From Lachnospiraceae bacterium (GTDB lineage: Bacteria; Bacillota; Clostridia; Lachnospirales; Lachnospiraceae): DNA of 64,000 nucleotides. The DNA lies in contig JAILKJ010000067.1 of NCBI GenBank assembly GCA_024693845.1, positions 1 through 64,000 on the forward strand, given 5' to 3'. A program made the translations under genes and the position numbers. The notes beneath the pieces are model-generated. The model had not been told where the DNA came from, did not search any database, and worked only from the letters and a program-made list of their open reading frames with translations. Positions 43,510 to 52,085 of this stretch are shown piece after piece (the stretch's first letter is position 1; every line of letters starts with the position of its first letter).

Positions 43510-44342
43510 AACGATTCTTTCTCCTCTTCAGGTTCCGCCGCTGCCTCTGTTTCCTCAGGCAGAGCGGGATCCGTTAAAAATGTATGCTTTATCATGGTCA
43601 GGCCCAGAGCAGGAGCTGTCGGGCCCGCCAGATTTCTGTCTTTCTTTTCCAGGATATCCGGGATATCCTCCGGGGACATATTGCCCATTCCCACCTCCAG
43701 CAGAGTTCCCGCTATGATCCTTACCATATGATATAAAAATCCATTGCCGCTGACACGGATCACGATCCTTGCCCCTTCTGCTTCCACCTCGATCCGGTGA
43801 ATGGTCCGGATGGTGGAACTCACTTCGGGTTTAAAAGTGGAAAAGGCCGCAAAATCGTGGGTTCCCTCCAGAAAGGCTGCCGCTCTTTTCATAGCGGATA
43901 CGTTCAGTTTCCGATAGGTAAAATAGCTGTACAGACGCCGGGTAGGGTCCGGAAACCGGGCATTGCAGATCCTGTATTCATAGGTTTTGCTGCTTTCCAC
44001 TCTCCGGGGATGGAAATCCGGGGCCACAAGGCAGGAGGCCTGTATCCTGATATCCTCCGGAAGATAGCGGTTGAGTGCATAGGAAAGCTTTTCAGCCGGT
44101 ATCCTGGTTTTCGTATCAAAAACCGCCTTATTACACAAGGAATGCACCCCTGCGTCTGTTCTGCTGGCCCCGGTGATGGTGACCTTTTCACCCAGAAGCT
44201 CCTCAATGGCGCGGATCAGTTCTCCTTCGATGGTGATCCCGCCGGGCTGGATCTGCCAGCCGTTATATCTTGTTCCGTCATAGGCCACGGTGAGCATGAC
44301 ACGTTTAGTCGCATCAGCACCCGTTCCTTCCGTCTTTTCCAT
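43506..44342 (-). CDS. truA: tRNA pseudouridine(38-40) synthase TruA
   Basis: 278 residues. The catalytic aspartate is D63 in GASRTDAGVHS. VAYDGTRYNGWQIQPG at the N-terminus and FLYHMVRIIAGTLLEVG near the C-terminus are family marks. It modifies U38-40 in the anticodon stem of many tRNAs. The final 20 residues are acidic (EETEAAAEPEEEKE) and look like a lineage-specific tail. It stands 13 bp after ecfT, the usual Firmicutes order, and is coupled to the sulfatase gene by overlap. Confidence 0.96.
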   Translation of the reverse strand: MEKTEGTGADATKRVMLTVAYDGTRYNGWQIQPGGITIEGELIRAIEELLGEKVTITGASRTDAGVHSLCNKAVFDTKTRIPAEKLSYALNRYLPEDIRIQASCLVAPDFHPRRVESSKTYEYRICNARFPDPTRRLYSYFTYRKLNVSAMKRAAAFLEGTHDFAAFSTFKPEVSSTIRTIHRIEVEAEGARIVIRVSGNGFLYHMVRIIAGTLLEVGMGNMSPEDIPDILEKKDRNLAGPTAPALGLTMIKHTFLTDPALPEETEAAAEPEEEKESL

Positions 44343-44355
44343 AGATAACCTCTTA

Positions 44356-45156
44356 TCAGGTAAGCTTTCCGACTGCGATCACCGCTGCCAGATATACCAT
44401 CAGGATCAGATACGCCACGGTATCCGCACCTTTATAACGCAGGGGTTTCATTTTTGTCCTTCCCTCTCCGCCCTGATAGCACCTGGCTTCCATGGCCATG
44501 GCCAGGTCATTGGCCCGGCGAAAGGCGGATATGAACAAAGGCACCAGGATGGGGACCATGGCTTTGAGACGCCGAAGCAGGTTTCCGCTTTCAAAATCGG
44601 CACCCCTGGCCATCTGTGCCTTCATGATCTTATCGGTCTCCTCCAGCAGGATCGGGATAAAACGAAGGGCGATGGACATCATCATGGCCACCTCATGCAC
44701 CGGCAGATGGATCTTCTGCAGCGGCCAGAGCAGCTTTTCCATGGCATCGGTAAGCTGCGTAGGGGTTGTGGTAAGGGTCATCAGCGAAGATGAAATGATC
44801 AGCAGCACCAGTCTGGCTGCCATAAAGGCCGCGATCAGCGCGCCTTCCTTTGTGATCTTGAGCCCTCCCCAGGCCACCAGGGTCTCCCCCGGGGTCAAAA
44901 AAAGATTGAACACCGCCGTAAAAAGCATCAGCACCACGACAGCCTTCAGGCCTCTTACGATATAGCTAAAGGGCACTTTTGACAATCCGACGCAAAGCGC
45001 AAGAAACAGAGCCGCCAGCAAAAAGGGAAGCGGCTTCCGATACAGGAAGATCGAAACAATATACAAAATGACAAAGATGAGCTTTACCCGCGGATCCAGT
45101 CTGTGAAGGACGGAATCCGTCTGATAGTATTGCCCGATGGTGATTTCTCGGATCAT
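44356..45156 (-). CDS. ecfT: ECF transporter transmembrane component EcfT
   Basis: 266 residues with five to six membrane helices and the two cytoplasmic Ala-Arg-Gly signatures that couple to the ATPases (AQMARGADF and AMEARCYQGG, the second being the A-R-C variant). EcfT joins interchangeable vitamin- or cofactor-binding S components to the EcfA1/A2 motor. No S component is encoded here, so it is a shared group II module. ATG 45156 lies 4 nt after the ecfA2 stop and has GGGAG about 9 nt upstream. Confidence 0.95.
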   Translation of the reverse strand: MIREITIGQYYQTDSVLHRLDPRVKLIFVILYIVSIFLYRKPLPFLLAALFLALCVGLSKVPFSYIVRGLKAVVVLMLFTAVFNLFLTPGETLVAWGGLKITKEGALIAAFMAARLVLLIISSSLMTLTTTPTQLTDAMEKLLWPLQKIHLPVHEVAMMMSIALRFIPILLEETDKIMKAQMARGADFESGNLLRRLKAMVPILVPLFISAFRRANDLAMAMEARCYQGGEGRTKMKPLRYKGADTVAYLILMVYLAAVIAVGKLT

Positions 45157-45160
45157 AACT

Positions 45161-46015
45161 TCATACTCCCGACCCAAAAACATTCAAAATGGCATCTGCC
45201 GCCTCTTCGATCCGGGTCACGTCACCCGGCAGATCAAAGCCGGCCTTTTGCAGATCCCGCATAATGTAGCAGGCCTCCGGCGCGGCAAGTCCTGCCTCCT
45301 CCAGCTGTTCCACGTGGGAAAAGACCTCCTTGGGGCTGCCGTCCAGCATAACGCTTCCTTTATTCATCACGATGATGCGGTCCACATAGTTGGCCACATC
45401 CTCCATGCTGTGGGAAACCAGGATGATCGTCATTCCCGTTTCCTTCTGCATGCCGGCGATCAGACCCAGGATCTCCTCACGGCCTGCAGGATCCAGTCCC
45501 GCCGTGGGCTCATCCAGGATCAGCACCTCAGGCTTCATGGCCAGCACACCCGCAATGGCGACTCTCCTTTTCTGTCCCCCCGACAGATCAAAGGGAGAAA
45601 CATAAAAAGCATCGTCTTCCAGCCCCACCTTCTTTAAGGCATCATAGGCCCGAAGCTCTACCTCCTTTTGTTCCAGACCCAGATTCTTCGGTCCGAAACA
45701 AACGTCCGTGAATACATCCGCCTCAAAGAGCTGATGCTCGGGATACTGGAAAACCAGACCCACCCGGCTGCGAAGCTTCTTTTTGTCATAATCCTTGTCA
45801 AAAATGTCCTCGCCACCCACATACACGGTTCCGGAGGTGGGTTTCAAAAGGCCGTTCAGATGCTGGATCAGGGATGACTTGCCCGATCCGGTGTGTCCGA
45901 TCAGCCCCACGAACTGTCCATCGGGGATCTGGAGACTCACATCCGAAATAGCCTTCACCGCCATGGCGGTTCCCGTCTCATATTCATGTGTTAAATGATC
46001 GATGATGATCGACAT
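45161..46015 (-). CDS. ecfA2: ECF transporter ATPase EcfA2
   Basis: 284 residues. Walker A is GHTGSGKSS, the signature LSGGQKRR, and Walker B VLILDEPTAGLDP, followed by the switch His in LVSHSMEDV. It pairs with EcfA1 to power vitamin uptake. The start at 46015 has AGGTGA 8 nt upstream. The 12-nt longer frame would start at a GTG inside the ribosome site. The C-terminal 60 residues (EEAGLAAPEACYIMRDL) are typical of EcfA2. Confidence 0.95.
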   Translation of the reverse strand: MSIIIDHLTHEYETGTAMAVKAISDVSLQIPDGQFVGLIGHTGSGKSSLIQHLNGLLKPTSGTVYVGGEDIFDKDYDKKKLRSRVGLVFQYPEHQLFEADVFTDVCFGPKNLGLEQKEVELRAYDALKKVGLEDDAFYVSPFDLSGGQKRRVAIAGVLAMKPEVLILDEPTAGLDPAGREEILGLIAGMQKETGMTIILVSHSMEDVANYVDRIIVMNKGSVMLDGSPKEVFSHVEQLEEAGLAAPEACYIMRDLQKAGFDLPGDVTRIEEAADAILNVFGSGV

Positions 46016-46023
46016 ATTATCTG

Positions 46024-46884
46024 TCACCTGCCGCTTTTTATCCTGACAAGCTCTGCAGTAAGCTCGTCACGGGTCAGGATCCCGCTTTTGATCGGAAGTC
46101 CCGACTTCTTTAATCTGTCTGCCAAAAGTGTTACCTGGGGTACCGTGAGATGGAGTGCCGATAGCTCGTCCACCCGGGAGAAAACCTCTCTGGGACTGCC
46201 TTCCATCTTCACACTGCCGTGATCCATCACATAAACGTGATCCGCATAGATGACCTCTTCCATATAATGGGTGATGAGGATCACTGTGATCTTCTCCACA
46301 TCATTCAAAGCCCTTGCTGCCCGGATCACTTCCCTGCGTCCCGCAGGATCCAGCATGGCCGTGGGCTCATCCAAAACGATGCATTTGGGATGCATGGCCA
46401 GCACACCCGCGATGGATACTCTCTGCTTCTGTCCGCCGGAAAGCCGGTTGGGGGACTTTTTACGGAACTCATACATTCCTACCGCCTTAAGGCTTTCCTC
46501 CACCCTTTCCCAGATCTTTTTCGTCGGCACGCCCAGATTCTCGGGACCGAAGCCCACATCCTCTTCGACGATCTGGGCGATGATCTGATTATCGGGATTC
46601 TGGAACACCATTCCCGTAGTCTGCCGGATCTGCATCAGCTTATCTTCTTCGGTGGTATCCATACCGTCAACCCACACCGTGCCTTCCGAAGGATAGAGGA
46701 TGGCGTTCAGGTGCTTGGCCAGCGTGGATTTACCCGAACCGTTATGGCCCAGGATGGCGATGAAGTCTCCGGGTTTCACGGACAGATCCACATGGTCCAC
46801 CGCCGTGGTGATACCGGTCACATTACCCTCGTCATCACGGCGAAAATATTCATATACAACTTTTTTCAGATCGATAATGTTCAT
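46024..46884 (-). CDS. ecfA1: ECF transporter ATPase EcfA1
   Basis: 286 residues. Walker A is GHNGSGKST, the Q loop FQNPDNQI, the signature [13 protein letters not shown], Walker [14 protein letters not shown], and the switch His in ITHYMEE. It opens the ecfA1-ecfA2-ecfT-truA-sulfatase operon. In most Clostridia this gene follows rplQ directly. Here a divergent peptidase gene and two branched palindromes separate them, and ecfA1 has gained its own promoter. The ribosome site is weak. Confidence 0.95.
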   Translation of the reverse strand: MNIIDLKKVVYEYFRRDDEGNVTGITTAVDHVDLSVKPGDFIAILGHNGSGKSTLAKHLNAILYPSEGTVWVDGMDTTEEDKLMQIRQTTGMVFQNPDNQIIAQIVEEDVGFGPENLGVPTKKIWERVEESLKAVGMYEFRKKSPNRLSGGQKQRVSIAGVLAMHPKCIVLDEPTAMLDPAGRREVIRAARALNDVEKITVILITHYMEEVIYADHVYVMDHGSVKMEGSPREVFSRVDELSALHLTVPQVTLLADRLKKSGLPIKSGILTRDELTAELVRIKSGR

Positions 46885-46920
46885 AGGCTTTCGCGCCGCC
46901 CGTTTTCGGCGCCACCTTTG

Positions 46921-46949
46921 ATTGTAACTGATACTTGCGCCTTTTACAA
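46921..46949 (-). promoter_or_regulatory. ecfA1 operon promoter
   Basis: TTGTAA (46944-46949), 17 nt, TACAAT (46921-46926), giving a leader of about 30 nt. Back to back with the peptidase promoter. Confidence 0.65.
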
Positions 46950-46975
46950 GTCAATTACACTTTTAACCCACCTGC

Positions 46976-47004
46976 TCGACAGAGAGGTCCCTTACGTATA
47001 TACT
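46976..47004 (+). promoter_or_regulatory. Promoter placing the transcript start at the VanY-like ATG
   Basis: TCGACA (46976-46981), 17 nt, TATACT (46999-47004). The ATG at 47012 is 8 nt after the -10 box, so the mRNA would be nearly or fully leaderless. Confidence 0.6.
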
Positions 47005-47011
47005 GTTTACT

Positions 47012-47986
47012 ATGAAGAAAAATACCATCATCAGATTAACCATCCTGCTTTTACTCATCGCCACCCTGACAGGGGTGCTGCTCCTTCCCGCCCTCGTATC
47101 CAACGATGCGGACCTGAGCGTAGGAACCATTGATCCCACGACCGGGCAGGCGCCTGAGGGCGAGGATATTCCGGTAACCGACACGGAAGATAAGCCGGAT
47201 GAAGACACGGGACTTATGTCTGCGGGAGCTTCTCTTCCCGGAGATGAGGCATATGCCGATGCGGCTTTGACGCAAGATGCCAAGGATGCGCAAAACGCGG
47301 ATGACTCTGCTGCATCGGAGGAAAACGGAAATACACCGGAGCCTGCAGAAACAAAAAGCGATCTCCTCTTTGGAGATCTGCCACCCCATCCTGACCGCGT
47401 GACGCTGCGGGAGGGCTTTTTCAAAGAGCCTCTTTCCGATACGATATGCAAGACCATAAACGGTGTTTCCTATCACGAGAATGATACCATCACCTATGAG
47501 GATCTTTCCTATCTGCAGGTTCTGTATGTGGATTATGAGAAAAATACCCGGACCGGGGAACTGATCTGTAACAAAAAGATCGCAGATGACCTGTTGGAGA
47601 TCTTTTCGGAATTATATGATGCGGGCTATGAGATCTGCCGGATCCGACTGATCGATGAATATGGCGGCGACGATGATGCCTCCTGCGCAGATGACAACAC
47701 CTCCTGCTTTAACTACCGTGTTGTGCAGGGCACCACCCATCTTTCCAATCATGCAAAGGGACTTGCCATTGATATCAATCCTTTTTACAATCCCTACGTC
47801 ACCTACCCGGACGGAAAAGAGCGGATCTCACCACCGGGCAGCGAGCCCTATGCTGACCGAAGCAGCATCGGGCCTCACATGATCGATGAGAACGATCTTT
47901 GCTACCGGCTCTTTACGGAGCACGGCTTCAAATGGGGCGGGCATTGGAAAAGTTTAAAGGATTATCAACATTTTGAAAAGCCCTGA
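47012..47986 (+). CDS. VanY/M15-type D,D-carboxypeptidase, membrane-anchored
   Basis: 324 residues: a signal-anchor helix (about 8-28), an acidic low-complexity linker (about 30-115), then an M15 peptidase domain. THLSNHAKGLAIDINPF has the zinc His and Asp of the H-x6-D motif, and GHWKSLKDYQHFE carries the catalytic Glu/His side, as in the M15_4 group. Such enzymes trim the terminal D-Ala of peptidoglycan stems; a relative could cut L,D bonds instead. No vanR/S genes are nearby, so this is housekeeping wall turnover and not a sign of glycopeptide resistance. There is no Shine-Dalgarno. Confidence 0.85.
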   Translation: MKKNTIIRLTILLLLIATLTGVLLLPALVSNDADLSVGTIDPTTGQAPEGEDIPVTDTEDKPDEDTGLMSAGASLPGDEAYADAALTQDAKDAQNADDSAASEENGNTPEPAETKSDLLFGDLPPHPDRVTLREGFFKEPLSDTICKTINGVSYHENDTITYEDLSYLQVLYVDYEKNTRTGELICNKKIADDLLEIFSELYDAGYEICRIRLIDEYGGDDDASCADDNTSCFNYRVVQGTTHLSNHAKGLAIDINPFYNPYVTYPDGKERISPPGSEPYADRSSIGPHMIDENDLCYRLFTEHGFKWGGHWKSLKDYQHFEKP

Positions 47987-47992
47987 TGTTAC

Positions 47993-48168
47993 TACTCACA
48001 ATTGTGCTGACCAGAGGAGCGATTTGCGAGCTTGCTCGACATAATCGTTACTCTGGTCGGCACAACCTGTGAAACAGGAACTCCATATACAACGAGCAAT
48101 CAGTTGCGAAGCAACAGTTGAGTGCGAAGCACGGGATTGCGAGTCTGGATATGGAGTTATTGTGAGTA
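47993..48168. repeat. Branched palindromic element after the VanY-like gene
   Basis: Outer arms TACTCACAAT (47993-48002) and ATTGTGAGTA (48159-48168). Inside are a 14-bp stem (48003-48016 with 48051-48064, one G-U), a CCTGT-GAA-ACAGG hairpin (48066-48078), and a third stem AACTCCATAT (48079-48088 with 48149-48158). That third stem holds GTTGC-GAA-GCAAC (48103-48115) and GTGC-GAA-GCAC (48122-48132). It folds into a multi-way junction with nothing left over between the arms. Confidence 0.85.
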
Positions 48169-48174
48169 TGAAAA

Positions 48175-48309
48175 ATAACAAGACGCTCTGTTCGTGAAGC
48201 GTTGCTTCACGAACCGTCGCCATAGGCGACTCATAAGAATAAAAAAACAACCCCGTTCGAATGCAAGCATTCGATGGGGTTGTTTCCTTATTCTTGCGCG
48301 TCTTGTTAT
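48175..48309. repeat. Branched palindromic element at the end of rplQ
   Basis: Outer arms of 12 bp (48175-48186 with 48298-48309), the right arm covering the rplQ TAA stop. Inside are a stem GTTCGTGAAGC/GCTTCACGAAC (48190-48214), GTCGCC/GGCGAC (48216-48230) and the long terminator stem (48235-48295). The plan is the same as at the end of rpsI and after the VanY-like gene. Confidence 0.85.
48241..48285 (-). terminator. Terminator of the ribosomal super-operon after rplQ
   Basis: AACAACCCC/GGGGTTGTT arms (48246-48254, 48276-48284) with an inner TCGAATGC-AA-GCATTCGA stem. On the minus strand it ends in TTTTTTT, and on the plus strand in TTTCCTTATTCTT, so it can stop transcripts from both sides. 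Confidence 0.9.
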
Positions 48310-48842
48310 ACAAGCTCTATCAAAACTTCCATGGCGCCGTCGCCCTTACGCTGTCCGATCTTTACGATACGGGTGTAACCGCCCTTGCGGTCTGCGTACT
48401 TGGGTGCGATCTCATCAAAGAGCTTTGCAACCATGTCAATCTCTTTGGTGCCTTTCTTCTTGCCTGCGCTCTCCGTAGGAACTTCCTTTACGGGATACAG
48501 TACCTGAAGCATCTGGCGTCTTGCGTGAAGACGGGAAGGAAGGTCCTTCTTGATCTCTTTGTCGATCTCGTCATAAACGGTTACCTTCTTGCCGTCCTTA
48601 ACTTCTTTTACTCTCTTGCCGTCCTTATCCTTCTGGGCTACTTTAGCCTTTACGGTAACGGTTTCGAAGTTGTCCTTCTCCTTAACAGCCAGAGTGATCA
48701 GCTTCTCTGCGATCTTACGAAGCTCTTTTGCTCTTGCCTCAGTGGTAACGATCTTTCCATGATAAAGAAGATTGGTTACCTGGTTACGAAGAAGTGCTTT
48801 TCTCTGAGAAGAAGTTCTTCCCAACTTTCTGTACTTTGCCAT
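48306..48842 (-). CDS. rplQ: Ribosomal protein L17 with a lineage-specific insertion
   Basis: 178 residues. [20 protein letters not shown] and [20 protein letters not shown] are typical L17, and the C-terminus [20 protein letters not shown] closes the fold. The usual length is about 115-130. Residues about 75-140 form an extra charged segment ([18 protein letters not shown] ... [11 protein letters not shown]), an insertion I associate with some Lachnospiraceae. GGAGG lies 7 nt before the ATG at 48842. It is the last gene of the alpha operon, 114 bp after rpoA. Confidence 0.95.
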   Translation of the reverse strand: MAKYRKLGRTSSQRKALLRNQVTNLLYHGKIVTTEARAKELRKIAEKLITLAVKEKDNFETVTVKAKVAQKDKDGKRVKEVKDGKKVTVYDEIDKEIKKDLPSRLHARRQMLQVLYPVKEVPTESAGKKKGTKEIDMVAKLFDEIAPKYADRKGGYTRIVKIGQRKGDGAMEVLIELV

Positions 48843-48956
48843 TTTCTTACCTCCATATTGACTTCCCGGCTTGCTCATCGGTCTTACAGACGGGAGAATG
48901 GCTATGCAGATCGGTGCTCATCGGACTTACCCTTTCCGCTACAATAGATACCTGAT

Positions 48957-49913
48957 TTACTCTTCTCCTGTGCGAAGCTCCAGACCCAGCTCCTTGAGCT
49001 TGGCAAGAACCTCCTCCAGGGACTTGCGACCGAGGTTACGAACCTTCATCATGTCGTCCTGGGTCTTGTCGGTCAGCTCCTGCACAGTATTGATACCGGC
49101 ACGCTTCAGACAGTTGTAGGAACGAACGGAAAGCTCCAACTCGTCGATGCTCATCTCCAGAACCTTTTCCTTCTCGTCATCTTCTTTCTCAACCATTACC
49201 TCAGCGGTCTTGGCATTCTCGGAAAGATCGATGAACAGGGAAAGATGCTCGGAAAGCACCTTTGCCGCAAGGCTGACAGCCTCATCGGGCTCTAAGGTTC
49301 CGTTGGTGTAAACATCCAGCGTCAGCTTATCAAAATCGGTAACCTGACCTACACGGGTATTCTCAACCGTCATGTTTACACGCTCAACCGGTGTATAGAT
49401 CGAATCTACCGCGATCACACCGATGGGGAAATCTTCTGTTTTGTTCTTCTCGGCGCTGATATAACCTCTGCCCTTGCTGATGGTGATCTCCATGAACAGC
49501 TTGGCATCCTTTGCGCCGCAGGTTGCGATCACCTGATCCGAGTTAATGATCTCGATATCGGAATCGCACTGAATATCGGAAGCTCTGACAACTCCCTCTC
49601 CCTCGAACTCAATATATGCGATCTTGGGCTCATTGGTAGAGGACGAATTCTTGATGGCCAGGCTCTTCAGATTCATGATGATCTCTGTCACATCTTCCTT
49701 TACACCGGGGATGGATGAGAACTCATGTAATACGCCATCGATCTTAACGGAGCTTACTGCCGCCCCGGGAAGGGACGAAAGCATGATCCTGCGAAGGGAG
49801 TTTCCCAACGTGATACCATATCCTCTCTCGAGGGGCTCCACTACAAAGCGGCCATATTTTTTATCTTCAGAAATCTCGGCTACTTCAATATTCGGTCTTT
49901 CAAAATCAAACAC
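48957..49913 (-). CDS. rpoA: RNA polymerase alpha subunit
   Basis: 318 residues. The N-terminal assembly domain is at about 1-230 ([20 protein letters not shown]), the flexible linker at about 231-250, and the C-terminal UP-element and activator-binding domain at about 251-310 ([20 protein letters not shown]). It starts with GTG at 49913, with AGGAGG 8 nt upstream. Placement between rpsD and rplQ is standard. Nothing unusual in sequence or length. Confidence 0.98.
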   Translation of the reverse strand: MFDFERPNIEVAEISEDKKYGRFVVEPLERGYGITLGNSLRRIMLSSLPGAAVSSVKIDGVLHEFSSIPGVKEDVTEIIMNLKSLAIKNSSSTNEPKIAYIEFEGEGVVRASDIQCDSDIEIINSDQVIATCGAKDAKLFMEITISKGRGYISAEKNKTEDFPIGVIAVDSIYTPVERVNMTVENTRVGQVTDFDKLTLDVYTNGTLEPDEAVSLAAKVLSEHLSLFIDLSENAKTAEVMVEKEDDEKEKVLEMSIDELELSVRSYNCLKRAGINTVQELTDKTQDDMMKVRNLGRKSLEEVLAKLKELGLELRTGEE

Positions 49914-49952
49914 TGCAAATACCTCCTTCTGACTTATTCAGGCTGACTCTGA

Positions 49953-50546
49953 TTACTTGGAGTACAGCTCGACGATAAGCATCTCATCAACAGGAACGTC
50001 AATCATCTCCCTGGTAGGAAGCTGCTTTACAGTACCTTTGAAATTCTCAAGATCCTGATCCAGCCATTCCGGAACAAGTCTTGCACCGGTAACTTCTGCG
50101 ATATCCTTATATCTCTGAAGACTCTTGGACTTCTCTCTGATCTCGATCACATCACCGGCCTTTACAAGGTAGGAAGGGATGTTTACGCTCTTACCGTTTA
50201 CCAGTACATGCTTGTGACCTACGATCTGTCTTGCTTCACGTCTTGTACGTGCAAAAGCCAGACGGAAGATTACGTTGTCCAGACGGCTCTCCAGCATGAT
50301 CATCAGGTTCTCACCGGTCTGGCCCTTCATCATATCGGCCTTCTCATAGTAGTTTCTGAAGGGCTTCTCCAGAACACCGTAGATGAATTTAGCTTTCTGT
50401 TTTTCACGAAGCTGAAGTCCGTACTCGGAAACCTTACGGTTAGCTCTCTCCAGCTTTCTGTTGGATTTCTTGTCATAGCCCAATACTGCGGGCTCCAGGC
50501 CAAGAGATCTGCATCTCTTAAGCACAGGGATCCTGTTTACTGCCAT
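49953..50546 (-). CDS. rpsD: Ribosomal protein S4
   Basis: 197 residues. [12 protein letters not shown], the S4 RNA-binding domain at about 88-150 ([39 protein letters not shown]) and the C-terminal [10 protein letters not shown] identify this primary 16S binder. It lacks the N-terminal zinc cysteines found in some S4 proteins (the C- form; only one Cys is present). 89 bp separate it from rpsK, the longest gap in the alpha operon apart from the one before rpsM and the one before rplQ. Confidence 0.98.
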   Translation of the reverse strand: MAVNRIPVLKRCRSLGLEPAVLGYDKKSNRKLERANRKVSEYGLQLREKQKAKFIYGVLEKPFRNYYEKADMMKGQTGENLMIMLESRLDNVIFRLAFARTRREARQIVGHKHVLVNGKSVNIPSYLVKAGDVIEIREKSKSLQRYKDIAEVTGARLVPEWLDQDLENFKGTVKQLPTREMIDVPVDEMLIVELYSK

Positions 50547-50635
50547 TGTTTTTCCTCCTAGATGAATTGATACCTGCTCTGCAGGTAATTACAGTTGTTT
50601 ACAGCCAAACGGCTTTCTTCCAACAAAACGTATGA

Positions 50636-51031
50636 TCAAACACGACGACGCTTCGGCGGACGGCAACCATTGTGCGGTACCGGAGTTACGTCACGGATAC
50701 TGGTAACCTCCAAGCCGCTTGCCTGCAATGCACGGATCGCTGCCTCACGGCCTGAGCCGGGGCCTTTCACGAATACGTCCACCGTTTTAAGTCCATGGAT
50801 CAGAGCAGCCTTGGTAGCTGTTTCCGATGCCATCTGAGCAGCGTAAGGAGTAGATTTCTTTGAACCTCTAAATCCCAGACCACCGGCACTTGCCCAAGAA
50901 AGAGCATTACCCTCGTTATCTGTCAACGTTACGATAGTATTGTTGAAGGAAGCCTGGATATGTGCCTGTCCGTGTTCAACGTTTTTCTTGACACGCTTCT
51001 TTGTTACTTTTCTTGCATTCTGCTTTGCCAT
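50636..51031 (-). CDS. rpsK: Ribosomal protein S11
   Basis: 131 residues. [26 protein letters not shown]-type motifs and the C-terminal [18 protein letters not shown] are diagnostic. It forms the 30S platform near the Shine-Dalgarno duplex. 31 bp after rpsM, with a normal ribosome site. Confidence 0.98.
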   Translation of the reverse strand: MAKQNARKVTKKRVKKNVEHGQAHIQASFNNTIVTLTDNEGNALSWASAGGLGFRGSKKSTPYAAQMASETATKAALIHGLKTVDVFVKGPGSGREAAIRALQASGLEVTSIRDVTPVPHNGCRPPKRRRV

Positions 51032-51062
51032 AAAACTAACCTACTTTCTTCCTTTCTACGGT

Positions 51063-51431
51063 TTATTTCTTCTTGTTCGCTACGGTTCTCTTAGGACCCT
51101 TACGGGTTCTTGCGTTGGTCTTGGTCTTCTGACCGCGAACGGGAAGACCTTTTCTGTGACGGATACCGCGATAGCAACCGATCTCCTGAAGACGCTTGAT
51201 GTTAAGCGCAACCTCACGACGAAGATCACCTTCTACCATCTGGGTATTCTCGATCACTTCACTGATCCTTTTCACCTCGTCATCGGTAAGATCACGACAA
51301 CGGGTATCCGGATTTACCTTTGCATCCTTCAGGATACGGGTAGCGCTCGGACGGCCGATACCGTAAATATAGGTAAGTCCGATCTCAACACGCTTGTCTC
51401 TGGGTAAATCCACACCTGCAATACGAGCCAT
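51063..51431 (-). CDS. rpsM: Ribosomal protein S13
   Basis: 122 residues. [32 protein letters not shown] and the basic tail [20 protein letters not shown] fit S13, a 30S head protein that touches the 50S and the P-site tRNA. GGAGG lies 8 nt upstream. It is preceded by an unusual 235-bp gap after rpmJ that may be a regulatory leader. Confidence 0.98.
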   Translation of the reverse strand: MARIAGVDLPRDKRVEIGLTYIYGIGRPSATRILKDAKVNPDTRCRDLTDDEVKRISEVIENTQMVEGDLRREVALNIKRLQEIGCYRGIRHRKGLPVRGQKTKTNARTRKGPKRTVANKKK

Positions 51432-51666
51432 TTTACTTTCCTCCGTTCTCCGAAAGCCGCTTAGCGGCTCTCCCGGCGCCTCACTTCTGACGCCTCCTAC
51501 TGGTTACTAATTGACTGGGGCGAAAAATACAAAATTCCGGATAGAATCTGTTTTTCCTTCAAGAGATGCCCAACCTGTTACTATAAGAAGAAACAGGCCT
51601 TGCCCGGCATGGCCGGTATCAACAGTAAACACGTCGCCGCCCTGTAGGGGCGGCTCTCAGGGTCGA
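51432..51666 (-). promoter_or_regulatory. Structured rpmJ-rpsM intergenic leader
   Basis: 235 bp without an ORF. Hairpins GCCGCCC/GGGCGGC (51636-51654), a GGCC-bounded stem (about 51597-51615) and AGCCGC-TTA-GCGGCT (51455-51469) can be drawn. No consensus promoter or U-tract terminator is seen. It may be an S4- or S13-dependent control region for the alpha operon genes (inference). Confidence 0.5.
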
Positions 51667-51780
51667 TTAACCCTGTACCTGTTTATGTTTAGGATTCTCA
51701 CAGATAATTCTGATCTTCCCTTTTCTCTTGATAACTTTGCATTTTTCGCAAATCGGTTTTACTGACGATCTAACCTTCAC
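51667..51780 (-). CDS. rpmJ: Ribosomal protein L36
   Basis: 37 residues read directly: [20 protein letters not shown] followed by [17 protein letters not shown]. The zinc ligands C11, C14 and C27 and the His H32 make it the C+ form. The start is GTG (51778-51780 on the minus strand) with AAGGAGGGT 7 nt upstream. It lies 70 bp after infA, the normal order. It is too short and GTG-started, so easily missed. Confidence 0.96.
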   Translation of the reverse strand: MKVRSSVKPICEKCKVIKRKGKIRIICENPKHKQVQG

Positions 51781-51850
51781 GTTAAACCCTCCTTTCAAAA
51801 AAGACCATTTTGCATTATATCACGCAAAAAACCTTATTGCAACCTATTTT

Positions 51851-52069
51851 TTATTTATCTCTCCAAATAATCCTGCCCTTGGAAAGATCATACGGTGAGA
51901 GTTCCAATGTCACTTTGTCTCCGGGCAGGATCCGGATGAAATTCTGGCGCAGCTTGCCGCTGATATGAGCCAGCACTCTGTGTCCGTTCTCAAGCTCTAC
52001 CTGAAACATGGTGTTCGGAAGCTTCTCAACTACCACACCCTCGATTTCAATTACATCTGCTTTTGACAT
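51851..52069 (-). CDS. infA: Translation initiation factor IF-1
   Basis: 72 residues forming a single OB (S1-like) fold: [40 protein letters not shown] and [18 protein letters not shown] are invariant features. It occupies the 30S A site during initiation. AGGAGG lies 8 nt before the ATG, 16 bp after map. Confidence 0.98.
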   Translation of the reverse strand: MSKADVIEIEGVVVEKLPNTMFQVELENGHRVLAHISGKLRQNFIRILPGDKVTLELSPYDLSKGRIIWRDK

Positions 52070-52085
52070 TTTTTTCCTCCGTGTT

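Noticed and set aside
47012-47986. VanY-like gene considered as part of a glycopeptide resistance cluster
   Set aside because: No vanR, vanS, vanH or ligase gene is near. Single M15 peptidases are common in cell-wall turnover.
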